DNA from: Flavobacterium sp. LHD-85
GTDB taxonomy: Bacteria; Bacteroidota; Bacteroidia; Flavobacteriales; Flavobacteriaceae
Assembly (NCBI RefSeq): GCF_030929595.1
Contig: NZ_JAVFVR010000003.1
Location: forward strand, 124,001-188,000
Direction: 5' to 3'
DNA: 64,000 bases
Numbering within the stretch: position 1 is the first letter of the stretch; the number at the start of each line of letters is the position of its first letter. The position numbers and the translations under genes are program-made. Below the pieces are notes generated by a model. That model saw only the letters and a program-made list of their open reading frames with translations, was not told the origin of the DNA and made no database searches. Shown here in pieces: positions 45,570 through 53,100 of the stretch.

Positions 45570-46118
45570 ATGAATGAAAATATAGCAAAGAGCGTCAGCA
45601 AATTTTTAAGTTTGGTGCTCAGACATTCGCCAGAAAAAATCGGATTAAAATTAGACGAAAACGGTTGGGCAGATGTCAATGAATTGATAGAAAAATGTAC
45701 TAAAAAAGGGAATCGTCTCGATGCCGAACTTTTAGATTACGTAGTAGAAAATAACGATAAAAAGCGTTTCGCTTATAACGAAGATAAAACTAGAATCCGT
45801 GCAAGTCAGGGGCATTCGATTTCGGTTGAATTGAATTTAGCCGAAACAGAACCTTCAGAATATCTGTATCACGGAACCGTTGGAAAATTTATGGAAAGTA
45901 TTCAGAAAGAAGGTTTGAAAAAAATGAACCGTCAGCATGTGCATCTTTCCAAAGACAAAGAAACCGCAACAAAAGTGGGAAGTAGAAGAGGAGTTCCGCA
46001 AATTTTAACCGTTAGAAGCGGCGCCATGTACAGAGACGGATTTAAATTTTATTTGTCTGAAAACAATGTTTGGTTGACAGATGAGGTTCCAGCAAAGTAT
46101 ATCGAATTTAAATCTTAA
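45570..46118 (+). CDS. kptA: RNA 2'-phosphotransferase (KptA/Tpt1)
   Basis: A 182-residue protein of normal length with all the signature blocks: LSLVLRHSPEKIGLKLDENG, RIRASQGHS, YLYHGT, and HVHLSKDKETATKVGSRRG. Tpt1/KptA transfers an RNA 2'-phosphate to NAD+, releasing nicotinamide and ADP-ribose 1'',2''-cyclic phosphate. Bacteria lack the tRNA splicing that needs this in fungi, so its natural substrate is unknown; some members also ADP-ribosylate 5'-phosphate nucleic-acid ends. Placed next to a macrodomain, a glycohydrolase, a phosphatase and NAD synthesis genes, both the nicotinamide and the ADP-ribose product could be recycled. Confidence 0.95.
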   Translation: MNENIAKSVSKFLSLVLRHSPEKIGLKLDENGWADVNELIEKCTKKGNRLDAELLDYVVENNDKKRFAYNEDKTRIRASQGHSISVELNLAETEPSEYLYHGTVGKFMESIQKEGLKKMNRQHVHLSKDKETATKVGSRRGVPQILTVRSGAMYRDGFKFYLSENNVWLTDEVPAKYIEFKS

Positions 46119-46137
46119 ATAATCAAAAACAACAATT

Positions 46138-46977
46138 ATGATTTTAGAAGCAGCAATAGGCGATGCATACGGTGCGGGTTTTGAATTTAGAGATTTAGAT
46201 TTTATTTCTAAAAACAACAATCTGACTCAGTATGATAAACACGGAATGTATACAGAGATTTACAAAAAATATACTGATGATACTCAAATGGCAATTGCGA
46301 TTTCAGAATTGCTTTTAGAAGATGATAATTGGAACGAGATTAAAGTTGCAGATAAGTTTGTTGAGGTATTTCATAGAGATAAAAGACGTGGTTATTCAGA
46401 CCGTGTTTACAATGCTTTAGATGCCAGTAAAAATGGTTCCGATTTTATCAAAATAATCGACAACGGAAGCAGCGGAAATGGTTCTGCAATGAGAGCGTAT
46501 TCAATTGGACATTTAAGAGATATCAAACAAATACTCGAGTTCTGTGAGATTCAGGCGAAAACTTCGCATAATACGGTTGAAGGAATAAGCTGTGCTAAAC
46601 GTATTGCGTTGGCAGTTCATTATTTTAAGTATAATCTTGGCGATGGATCTACTCTGATAAATTTTTTGAACGAGACTTTAAAAGAGAATGAAAACTACAG
46701 AATTACTTCTCCAATTGATATGCATGGATATCCAACGACACAAGCCGTAATTAAAATGGTTTCTGAAGCGGTTTCGATGAAAGATTGCCTTAAAACAGGA
46801 ATAAGTTACGGCGGAGATACTGATACAGTTGCAGCATTGTCTATGGCAATTTTAAGTCAGAAGCAAAACTGTGAGAAGACATTGCCATCATTTCTTTACG
46901 AAGAATTAGAGAACGATAAATTCGGAAAAGATTTTCTAATAAAACTGGATGTAGCTCTGAATAACAAGTTTAGTTAA
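46138..46977 (+). CDS. ADP-ribosylglycohydrolase (DraG/ARH family)
   Basis: A 279-residue all-helical ADP-ribosylglycohydrolase. The magnesium- and substrate-binding motifs are intact: AAIGDAYGAGFEF at 5-16, YTDDTQMA at 45-52, GNGSAMRAYSIG, and the C-terminal GGDTDTVAAL. It would hydrolyse ADP-ribose from protein arginine or serine, or from nucleic-acid or small-molecule substrates. It starts 19 bases after kptA and its stop is 2 bases before the phosphatase gene, so coupled translation is likely. Confidence 0.93.
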   Translation: MILEAAIGDAYGAGFEFRDLDFISKNNNLTQYDKHGMYTEIYKKYTDDTQMAIAISELLLEDDNWNEIKVADKFVEVFHRDKRRGYSDRVYNALDASKNGSDFIKIIDNGSSGNGSAMRAYSIGHLRDIKQILEFCEIQAKTSHNTVEGISCAKRIALAVHYFKYNLGDGSTLINFLNETLKENENYRITSPIDMHGYPTTQAVIKMVSEAVSMKDCLKTGISYGGDTDTVAALSMAILSQKQNCEKTLPSFLYEELENDKFGKDFLIKLDVALNNKFS

Positions 46978-46979
46978 TC

Positions 46980-47711
46980 ATGAAAAGAACTTTAGTTTTT
47001 GGAGATATTCATGGCGGATTAAAAGCTTTAATTCAGTTATTGGAAAGAACAGATTTTTCAGAAAATGATCGATTTGTTTTTCTGGGAGATTATGTTGATG
47101 GCTGGAGCGAATCTAAACAGTTAATCGATTTTCTTATTGATTTATCTCAAAAGCAGGAATGTGTTTTTATAAAAGGGAATCATGATGCCTGGTGTCAAGA
47201 ATGGTTAGAAGATGAGGTTATAAACGACATTTGGTTTCTGCACGGAGGAAAATCGACTATAGAAAGTTATGCTGATATTGAGCTTTCAAAAAAAGAAAAG
47301 CATCTTGAATTCTTCAACGGAATGAAAGATTACTTTATAGACGAAAACAATAATTTGTTTATTCACGCCGGTTTTTCATCTATGCATGGTCCAGAAAAAG
47401 AGCATTACAAAACCAATTATTCCTGGGACAGAACACTTTGGGAAATGGCTTTGACGATGGATAAAAGAATCCAAAAAGATTCACTTTCTTATCCAAAGCG
47501 ATTATTGCTTTTTAATGAAATTTATATCGGCCACACGCCAACTCTTCATTATGATGTCGAAATTCCGATACAAGGTTGCAATGTTTGGAATATTGATACT
47601 GGAGCTGGTTTTTATGGTAAATTAACTTGTTTGGATGTTGAAACAAAAGTCTTTTGGCAAAGTGATGTTGTGCAAATATTTTATCCAAACGAAAAAGGAA
47701 GAAATAAATAG
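46980..47711 (+). CDS. PPP-type metallophosphoesterase
   Basis: A 243-residue phosphatase of the calcineurin-like PPP family. The metal ligands are visible in GDIHGG (Asp9, His11), GDYVDG (Asp37, Asp40) and GNHDAW (Asn67, His68), with later His in IHAGFS and IGHTPT. Relatives include serine/threonine phosphatases and ApaH-like dinucleotide hydrolases. In this operon a phosphomonoesterase for ADP-ribose phosphates from the KptA reaction, or for nucleotide by-products, is plausible, but the substrate is not determined by sequence. It is tightly packed, 2 bases from each neighbour. Confidence 0.9.
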   Translation: MKRTLVFGDIHGGLKALIQLLERTDFSENDRFVFLGDYVDGWSESKQLIDFLIDLSQKQECVFIKGNHDAWCQEWLEDEVINDIWFLHGGKSTIESYADIELSKKEKHLEFFNGMKDYFIDENNNLFIHAGFSSMHGPEKEHYKTNYSWDRTLWEMALTMDKRIQKDSLSYPKRLLLFNEIYIGHTPTLHYDVEIPIQGCNVWNIDTGAGFYGKLTCLDVETKVFWQSDVVQIFYPNEKGRNK

Positions 47712-47713
47712 TC

Positions 47714-48175
47714 ATGAAGAAAATTTATAAAGCGCCGGAAGAAATTCCCTTGCAAATTGATTTAAAAACCATTTTCTTAGCAGGCTCTATAGAGATGGAT
47801 AAAGCGGTTGATTGGCAGAAAAAATGCGAAGAATTGCTGCAAGATCAATATGTTGTTTTTAATCCAAGAAGAAATGAATGGGATAACAGCTGGTCACAAA
47901 CCATAGAAAATATTCATTTTAAGGAACAGGTAAATTGGGAACTTGATGCACTTGAAAAAGCAGATATTGTTATCATGTATTTTGCAGAAAATACAATGTC
48001 GCCAATATCGTTGCTGGAGTTTGGACTTTATGCGCAATCGAATAAAATGAAAGTAGTTGTTGAAGAGAATTTCTGGCGAAAAGGCAATATTGATATTGTT
48101 TGCGAAAGATATTCGGTACAACAATTTAAAACATTAGAAGAGTTAATTCAAAATTTATTAAATAAAAATATATGA
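47714..48175 (+). CDS. Nucleoside 2-deoxyribosyltransferase-like protein
   Basis: A 153-residue flavodoxin-like protein of the nucleoside deoxyribosyltransferase superfamily, related in fold to TIR domains. Features: IFLAGSIEMDKAVDWQ at the first strand, then NPRRNEWDNSW, LEKADIVIMYFAENTMSP, and the family glutamate in LLEFGLYAQSNK. Members cleave or transfer the N-glycosidic bond of nucleosides or nucleotides. Here an NAD-derived or ADP-ribosyl substrate is inferred from context. Its stop overlaps the nadV start by 4 bases (ATGA), so the two are translationally coupled. Confidence 0.87.
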   Translation: MKKIYKAPEEIPLQIDLKTIFLAGSIEMDKAVDWQKKCEELLQDQYVVFNPRRNEWDNSWSQTIENIHFKEQVNWELDALEKADIVIMYFAENTMSPISLLEFGLYAQSNKMKVVVEENFWRKGNIDIVCERYSVQQFKTLEELIQNLLNKNI

Positions 48176-49641
48176 ACCCACTATTATTAACCGACGGTTA
48201 CAAAGTTGACCACAGAAGACAATATCCAGACGGAACAACATTAGTATATTCTAACTGGACTCCTCGTAAATCTAGATTAGAAGAAGTTGATGAAGTTGTG
48301 TTTTTCGGATTACAGTATTTTATCAAAAAATATATTATTCATGACTTTGAAGAGTATTTCTTTAAAAAATCAAAAGAAGAAGTTGTTGCCAAATACGCTC
48401 GCAGAATCAATAATTATCTAGGCGAAAATCAAGTCGGAACTAAACATATCGAAGATTTACACGATTTAGGATATATTCCGATGGTTTTTAAAGCATTGCC
48501 AGAAGGAGCAAGTGTTCCGTTGAGAGTGCCAATGTTCACGATGTACAATACTATTCCAGAATTTTTCTGGCTGACCAATTATTTCGAAACTTTGCTTTCT
48601 GCTGTAATTTGGCTTCCTTGCAATTCAGCAACAATTGCAAAAGAGTATAGAAAGGTTTTAGATAAATATGCAGATCAGACTTCATCTGTTCCAGAATTTG
48701 TAGATTGGCAAGCGCACGATTTCTCAATGAGAGGAATGGGCGGAATCGAAGCTGCTGTAACTTCTGCTGCGGGGCATTTATTAAACTTCACAGGTTCTGA
48801 TACTATTCCAGCAATAGATTTCTTAGAAGAATATTACAATGCCAACTCAGATCAAGAATTAGTTGCGGGTTCTGTTGCCGCTACAGAACATTCTGTAATG
48901 TGCATGGGAACTACAGAAGGCGAATACGAAACTTTCAAAAGATTAATTACAGAAGTTTATCCAAAAGGAATTGTTTCTATCGTGTCTGACACTTGGGATT
49001 TATGGAAAGTTTTAACGGATTATCTTCCAAGATTAAAAGAAGAAATTGTTTCAAGAGAAGGTAAAGTTGTAATTCGTCCTGACAGTGGTGACCCAGTTGA
49101 TATTATCTGCGGAAATCCAAACGGAAAAACAGAACAGGAGAAAAAAGGTGTTATCGAATTGCTTTGGGATGTTTTTGGCGGAACAACAAACGGAAAAGGA
49201 TTTAAAGAATTGGTTCCGCAAATTGGAGCCATTTACGGAGATAGTATTACTGTAGCAAGAGCTACTCAAATTTGCGAAAGATTAAAAGAAAAAGGTTTTG
49301 CTTCTACTAATGTGGTGCTTGGAATAGGTTCTTTCACCTATCAATACAATACCAGAGATACTTTCGGATTTGCAATGAAAGCAACTTATGGAGAAGTAAA
49401 CGGAGAAGGAAGAGCGATCTTCAAAGATCCAATTACAGATGATGGAACGAAAAAATCTGCTAAAGGATTGATGAAAATTGATCTAATCGACGGTAAGTAT
49501 CATTTAACTGATAATGTTTCTTGGGAAGAAGAAAAACAAGGTGAATTGAAAGAAGTTTTCAGAGATGGAAAACTTTTAGTTGATCAATCGCTGAGTGAAA
49601 TCAGAACTAGAGTAAAAAGTGAAGTGAGTATAGAAGCTTAA
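48172..49641 (+). CDS. nadV: Nicotinamide phosphoribosyltransferase (NadV/Nampt family)
   Basis: A 489-residue type II phosphoribosyltransferase of the length of human Nampt. The conserved His240 (ATEHSVMCMG), the Asp210 in FTGSDTI that in Nampt selects nicotinamide over nicotinate, and the phosphate-binding RPDSGDPV and YGDSITV are present. It would condense nicotinamide with PRPP to give NMN. In phage NARP1 a similar protein (Namat) instead joins nicotinamide to ADP-ribose pyrophosphate to give NAD+ directly, so the partner Prs-like gene matters for the call. It is the last gene of the cluster and is followed by a terminator. Confidence 0.93.
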   Translation: MNPLLLTDGYKVDHRRQYPDGTTLVYSNWTPRKSRLEEVDEVVFFGLQYFIKKYIIHDFEEYFFKKSKEEVVAKYARRINNYLGENQVGTKHIEDLHDLGYIPMVFKALPEGASVPLRVPMFTMYNTIPEFFWLTNYFETLLSAVIWLPCNSATIAKEYRKVLDKYADQTSSVPEFVDWQAHDFSMRGMGGIEAAVTSAAGHLLNFTGSDTIPAIDFLEEYYNANSDQELVAGSVAATEHSVMCMGTTEGEYETFKRLITEVYPKGIVSIVSDTWDLWKVLTDYLPRLKEEIVSREGKVVIRPDSGDPVDIICGNPNGKTEQEKKGVIELLWDVFGGTTNGKGFKELVPQIGAIYGDSITVARATQICERLKEKGFASTNVVLGIGSFTYQYNTRDTFGFAMKATYGEVNGEGRAIFKDPITDDGTKKSAKGLMKIDLIDGKYHLTDNVSWEEEKQGELKEVFRDGKLLVDQSLSEIRTRVKSEVSIEA

Positions 49642-49651
49642 TTATAAAAAC

Positions 49652-49682
49652 AAAAGCCTGAATGTAAGTTCAGGCTTTTTTG
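49652..49682 (+). terminator. Terminator of the NAD/ADP-ribose cluster
   Basis: AAAAGCCTGAA pairs with TTCAGGCTTTT, with a 7-base loop, and is followed by a T-run. It lies 11 bases past the nadV stop. Confidence 0.85.
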
Positions 49683-49688
49683 CTTTAA

Positions 49689-49866
49689 TCATATTCCGTA
49701 GGAATATCTCATTGGTAGAAAAAAAAGAATATCGTTTTGCGTTGTGTCCCATAGGGACACCTGTTTTTTATAGAAAATAATATATCCGGCCCATTATCAT
49801 ACGTTCCTATGGAACGTATAATCGTAATTCAAATTAAATTCTACCAAGCAGACATTCCCATGGAAT
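49689..49866. repeat. Four short palindromes between nadV and nadD
   Basis: TATTCCGTAGGAATA, GTGTCCCATAGGGACAC, ACGTTCCTATGGAACGT and ACATTCCCATGGAATGT follow each other. All share a TTCC-to-GGAA or TCCC-to-GGGA layout, and the first is followed by TCTCATTGGTAG as in the repeats at 25741 and 45523. Confidence 0.8.
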
Positions 49867-49869
49867 GTT

Positions 49870-50451
49870 TTATTTCTTATAAAAATTATTATGATCAATA
49901 TATTCCCAAACCTTAGGAGGAAGTAATGGCTGAATATTTTTACCTTCTTTAATGCTGTTTCTAATAAAAGTCGAAGAGATTTCTACAATCGGCGCATCGA
50001 TTACATGAATTTTTGGATGCGATTTTAACTCTACGTTTTCAGGTTCGTCAGAAATTCTTGGATACACATAAATATCATGATTTTCTAGAATCACTTCGTA
50101 GTTTCTCCATTTATGAAGCGTTTTCAAATTGTCTTCGCCCATAATTAATGAAAACTCATGAGTTGGATATTTTTCTTGTAAATGTGCTAGTGTGACTACT
50201 GTATAGCTTGGTTGAGGTAATTTAAACTCAATATCCGATGGTTTTATCTTCGGATAATCTTCTGTTGCCAGATAAACCATTTGCAGGCGCTGTTGGTCGT
50301 CTAATAAAGTTGCTTTCTTTTTTAACGGATTATGAGGCGTAACGACCATCCAAATCTGATCTAAATCTGCAAACTCGGCCATGTGATTGGCTATGATCAA
50401 ATGACCAACGTGTATAGGATTGTATGTTCCGAAATATAGACCTACTTTCAT
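49870..50451 (-). CDS. nadD: Nicotinate-nucleotide adenylyltransferase
   Basis: A 193-residue nucleotidyltransferase starting at MKVGLYFGTYNPIHVGH, the HxGH-type adenylyl-binding motif. The ISSTFIRNS motif near the C-terminus is intact. It adenylates nicotinate mononucleotide in NAD synthesis and may also accept NMN. It lies end-to-end with the NAD/ADP-ribose cluster but is on the opposite strand, next to gmk and yicC, an arrangement I take to be the normal housekeeping one. An upstream GTG at 50466 is a less likely start. Confidence 0.95.
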   Translation of the reverse strand: MKVGLYFGTYNPIHVGHLIIANHMAEFADLDQIWMVVTPHNPLKKKATLLDDQQRLQMVYLATEDYPKIKPSDIEFKLPQPSYTVVTLAHLQEKYPTHEFSLIMGEDNLKTLHKWRNYEVILENHDIYVYPRISDEPENVELKSHPKIHVIDAPIVEISSTFIRNSIKEGKNIQPLLPPKVWEYIDHNNFYKK

Positions 50452-50484
50452 TTTTTGTGGTTTCACAGAGAGTCGCTAAGATAG

Positions 50485-50529
50485 CACAAAGATTCGCAAA
50501 GTTTAAAAAACCTTTTGCGAATCTTCGTG
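50485..50529. repeat. Imperfect inverted repeat between nadD and gmk
   Basis: CACAAAGATTCGCAAA at 50485-50500 pairs with TTTTGCGAATCTTCGTG at 50513-50529 with one mismatch. It belongs to the same class of small intergenic hairpins. Confidence 0.6.
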
Positions 50530-50559
50530 TTTGTCTTTGTGAATCTTTGCGTAATAAAA

Positions 50560-51132
50560 TTACTTGTTTACGAACTCTTTTACTAATTGATATGCTTCTT
50601 CTTTAGCAGTATCTAAATCGTAGTTTTTGATAATGGTATCAAATTGTGGAGCAGTTGCCAATTCAACCGAAGCTTTTGCAATACGCATATTGATTTTATC
50701 TTCGCTCTCTGTAGAACGCTGTTTTAATCTACGTTTTAATTCGTCAACACTTGGCGGTTTTACGAAAACGGCTAAAGTTTGTTCTGGAAATTTATGTTTA
50801 ATACGTAGACCACCGGCAACATCAATATCAAAAATTACGTTTTTTCCCATAGCCCAGATTCTTTCTATTTCTGCTTTTAAAGTTCCGTAGAAGTTATCGC
50901 GATACACTTCTTCCCATTCTAGGAATTCTTCTGCTTTAATGTGTTTTTTGAATTGTTCCAGCGAAATAAAATAATAATCTTTTCCGTGGACTTCTTCTCC
51001 GCGCGGGTCGCGTGAAGCTGCAGAGATTGAAAATTCTAAGTTTAAATCTTCTTTCCCAAGTAAATGCTTTACGATAGTTGTTTTTCCTGAGCCTGAGGGT
51101 GCCGAAAAAACAATTAATTTTCCTTTGTTCAT
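50560..51132 (-). CDS. gmk: Guanylate kinase
   Basis: A 190-residue kinase with the P-loop SAPSGSGKTT at about residues 9-18, the GMP-binding SRDPRGEEVHGKDYYF, and DIDVAGGLRIK. It converts GMP to GDP in the cytosol. It lies between nadD and yicC on the same strand with gaps of about 100 bases holding small hairpins. Confidence 0.97.
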   Translation of the reverse strand: MNKGKLIVFSAPSGSGKTTIVKHLLGKEDLNLEFSISAASRDPRGEEVHGKDYYFISLEQFKKHIKAEEFLEWEEVYRDNFYGTLKAEIERIWAMGKNVIFDIDVAGGLRIKHKFPEQTLAVFVKPPSVDELKRRLKQRSTESEDKINMRIAKASVELATAPQFDTIIKNYDLDTAKEEAYQLVKEFVNK

Positions 51133-51227
51133 TAGTTTATGCTTTAGGCTTTAAGCAATATGCTTTAAGCTTTAATATTTGTGCGGTACTTTGTTGCCTA
51201 TAGCCTACTGCTTAAAGCTAATAGCGT

Positions 51228-52088
51228 TTACAAAACATTCAAAACTTGCTCCTTAATCTTCTCCAATTCATCCTTCATCATTACGACCAATTTTTGCATT
51301 TGAGCATGATTTGATTTAGAGCCCATTGTATTGATTTCGCGTCCCATTTCCTGAGTAATGAAACCAAGTTTTCTTCCATTAGCTTCGGAACCGTTTAAGG
51401 TTTCTATAAAGTAGTCTAAATGATTTCCTAAACGTACCTTTTCTTCCGTGATATCCAATTTCTCTAAATAATAGATTAATTCTTGTTCAAAACGGTTTTC
51501 GTCAACATTAACCTGTAATTCAGAAATTGCAGTCTGCAAACGATCTTTAATTGCTTGTACGCGTTCTGGATCAAGTGCCAGTGTATCGTTCATGAACTGG
51601 CGAATATTTCCAATTCGTAAATTGAATTCTTTTTCAAGAGATTCACCTTCGTCTTTACGGAAATTTAAAATATTTTGAAGTGCTTCGTCTATAATGACCT
51701 GAATTTGATCCCAATCATCTTCATCAATTTCTTCGCGTTCTGTTTTTAAGGTATCTGGCATACGAACAGCCATTTTCATCAATTCAGTTTCATCTGCGTC
51801 AGGATTTACCTCTTTTAACTGTGCGATATAATATTTTACAACAGGGACATTTACTTTAGTAGAAGTTTGTTCTGCGGTACTTTCTACATAGATCGCAAAA
51901 TCAATTTTTCCTCTTTCCAGTTTAGTCGAAATAAGAGTTCGTAAACCAAGTTCCATTTCGCGGTAAACTGATGGCATTCTTACATTCAGATCTAAACCTT
52001 TACTGTTTAGAGATTTTACTTCAACGGTAATTTTCTTTGTAGGCAATTGCAAAGAAGCTTTGCCAAACCCTGTCATAGATTGTATCAT
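51228..52088 (-). CDS. yicC: YicC-family endoribonuclease
   Basis: A 286-residue protein beginning MIQSMTGFGKASL, the YicC signature, and ending with the conserved LGFITQEMGREINTMGSKSN block. The E. coli member is an endoribonuclease (also linked to RyhB turnover). It is upstream of gmk on the same strand, a common pairing. A TATCTTTG -7 element at 52108-52115 lies just before its start. Confidence 0.95.
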   Translation of the reverse strand: MIQSMTGFGKASLQLPTKKITVEVKSLNSKGLDLNVRMPSVYREMELGLRTLISTKLERGKIDFAIYVESTAEQTSTKVNVPVVKYYIAQLKEVNPDADETELMKMAVRMPDTLKTEREEIDEDDWDQIQVIIDEALQNILNFRKDEGESLEKEFNLRIGNIRQFMNDTLALDPERVQAIKDRLQTAISELQVNVDENRFEQELIYYLEKLDITEEKVRLGNHLDYFIETLNGSEANGRKLGFITQEMGREINTMGSKSNHAQMQKLVVMMKDELEKIKEQVLNVL

Positions 52089-52107
52089 ATAATTGAGTAT
52101 AAAGGCG

Positions 52108-52115
52108 CAAAGATA
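52108..52115 (-). promoter_or_regulatory. -7 promoter element for yicC
   Basis: The minus strand reads TATCTTTGCGCC, about 20 bases before the start codon. A well-spaced TTG was not found. Confidence 0.5.
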
Positions 52116-52183
52116 ATTAAAAGTTTGATGCCTTGTGTTGTAAATTGTGAATCAGTTTTATAGATCAAAATTTGCGGTTATTC

Positions 52184-52531
52184 TTACGTTAATGCATTTA
52201 TAACTTCAGCGACATTTTTTTGGCTGTTACCGATGTAGATTTTTCCGTCGATAATAAAAACTGGACGACTTAAGAAAGTATAATGTTCTAAAATGTATTT
52301 TTTAAAATCAGCTTCAGTCAAAGATTTTTCTTTTAATCCCATTGATTTGTACAATTGCGCTTTTTTACTGAATAACGCTTCGTAGCTTCCAGAAAGCTTA
52401 TACATTTCTTCTAGTTGCTCTTCTGTAATAGGTTCTTGCCTAATATCTTGAAAAACGAGATTGTTTTCTGGAAGGCTTTTAATGATTTTTCGACAAGTAT
52501 CGCATGACGCTAAGTAATATATTTTGTTCAT
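52184..52531 (-). CDS. ArsC/Spx-family thioredoxin-fold protein
   Basis: A 115-residue thioredoxin-like protein of the ArsC/Spx/YffB group. It begins with YLASCDTCRKIIKSL, giving a CxxC pair at residues 9-12, and the later FLSRPVFIIDGK matches the family's cis-proline region. It may be a glutathione- or thiol-dependent reductase; true arsenate reductase activity cannot be claimed because there are no arsenic genes near. It is divergent from the DinB-like gene. Confidence 0.87.
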   Translation of the reverse strand: MNKIYYLASCDTCRKIIKSLPENNLVFQDIRQEPITEEQLEEMYKLSGSYEALFSKKAQLYKSMGLKEKSLTEADFKKYILEHYTFLSRPVFIIDGKIYIGNSQKNVAEVINALT

Positions 52532-52611
52532 ATTTTTATCAATTTGTTAGAATGCAAAGAAAATCCATTTGAAGCGTAAAAATGACTAATTTTAGAAAAA
52601 AAAATAAAATT

Positions 52612-53067
52612 ATGAGTTCAGTTTTTGATGTACAGAAAACAATTAGAGAAATTCTTTTGAAAATCTTAGATAGTCATTCATTAGAACAATTAAACAAAGT
52701 TCCAGATGGTTTTAGCAATAATATCATTTGGAATATAGGCCATTGTATTTCCTCGCAACAGCTTTTAGTTTATAAATTATCAGGTCTTCCAACAATGGTT
52801 TCTGAAGATTTTATCAATAAATACAGAAAAGGAACCAAACCAGAAGGAGATGTTTCTCAAGCTGAGGTTGATGAGATTAGAACATTGCTTTCTACAACTT
52901 TAGAAAAAACGAAAAATGATTTTGAAAGCGGTCTATTTGTTGATTACCATGAATATACGACAAGTATAGGTTTTACGCTTCGTCATGTTCAGGGAGCCTT
53001 AGATTTTAATAATTATCATGAAGGGCTTCATTCTGGAGTTGCAATGGCAATAAGAAAATTGGTTTAA
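52612..53067 (+). CDS. DinB-like metal-binding four-helix protein
   Basis: A 151-residue protein starting MSSVFDVQKT. The His triad of DinB/YfiT proteins is seen in WNIGHCISS and YHEGLHSG (HxxxH). Such helical bundles bind zinc or nickel and often act as thiol-dependent transferases. No stress-response partner is evident. The ATG at 52612 gives a normal family start; a weaker upstream ATG at 52582 is in an A-rich tract. It ends at a strong bidirectional terminator. Confidence 0.87.
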   Translation: MSSVFDVQKTIREILLKILDSHSLEQLNKVPDGFSNNIIWNIGHCISSQQLLVYKLSGLPTMVSEDFINKYRKGTKPEGDVSQAEVDEIRTLLSTTLEKTKNDFESGLFVDYHEYTTSIGFTLRHVQGALDFNNYHEGLHSGVAMAIRKLV

Positions 53068-53070
53068 AAA

Positions 53071-53099
53071 AAAATCCCGCTTCACAAAGCGGGATTTTT
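53071..53099. terminator. Bidirectional terminator between the DinB-like and RlpA-like genes
   Basis: AAATCCCGCTT pairs with AAGCGGGATTT around a 5-base loop, with A- and T-runs on both sides. It serves both converging genes. Confidence 0.9.
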
Positions 53100-53100
53100 T

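Noticed and set aside
49870..50451. nadD as a member of the NAD/ADP-ribose cluster
   Set aside because: It is on the opposite strand, beyond a terminator and repeats, and grouped with gmk and yicC as usual for a housekeeping gene.
50546..50554. TTTGCGTAA near gmk as a further NrtR operator
   Set aside because: Only a half-site matches; the mirrored half is ATTACTTG, a poor fit. The surrounding sequence belongs to an intergenic hairpin.
52184..52531. An arsenic resistance gene
   Set aside because: The ArsC/Spx fold is clear, but the CxxC form and lack of any other arsenic gene make this specific function unsupported.
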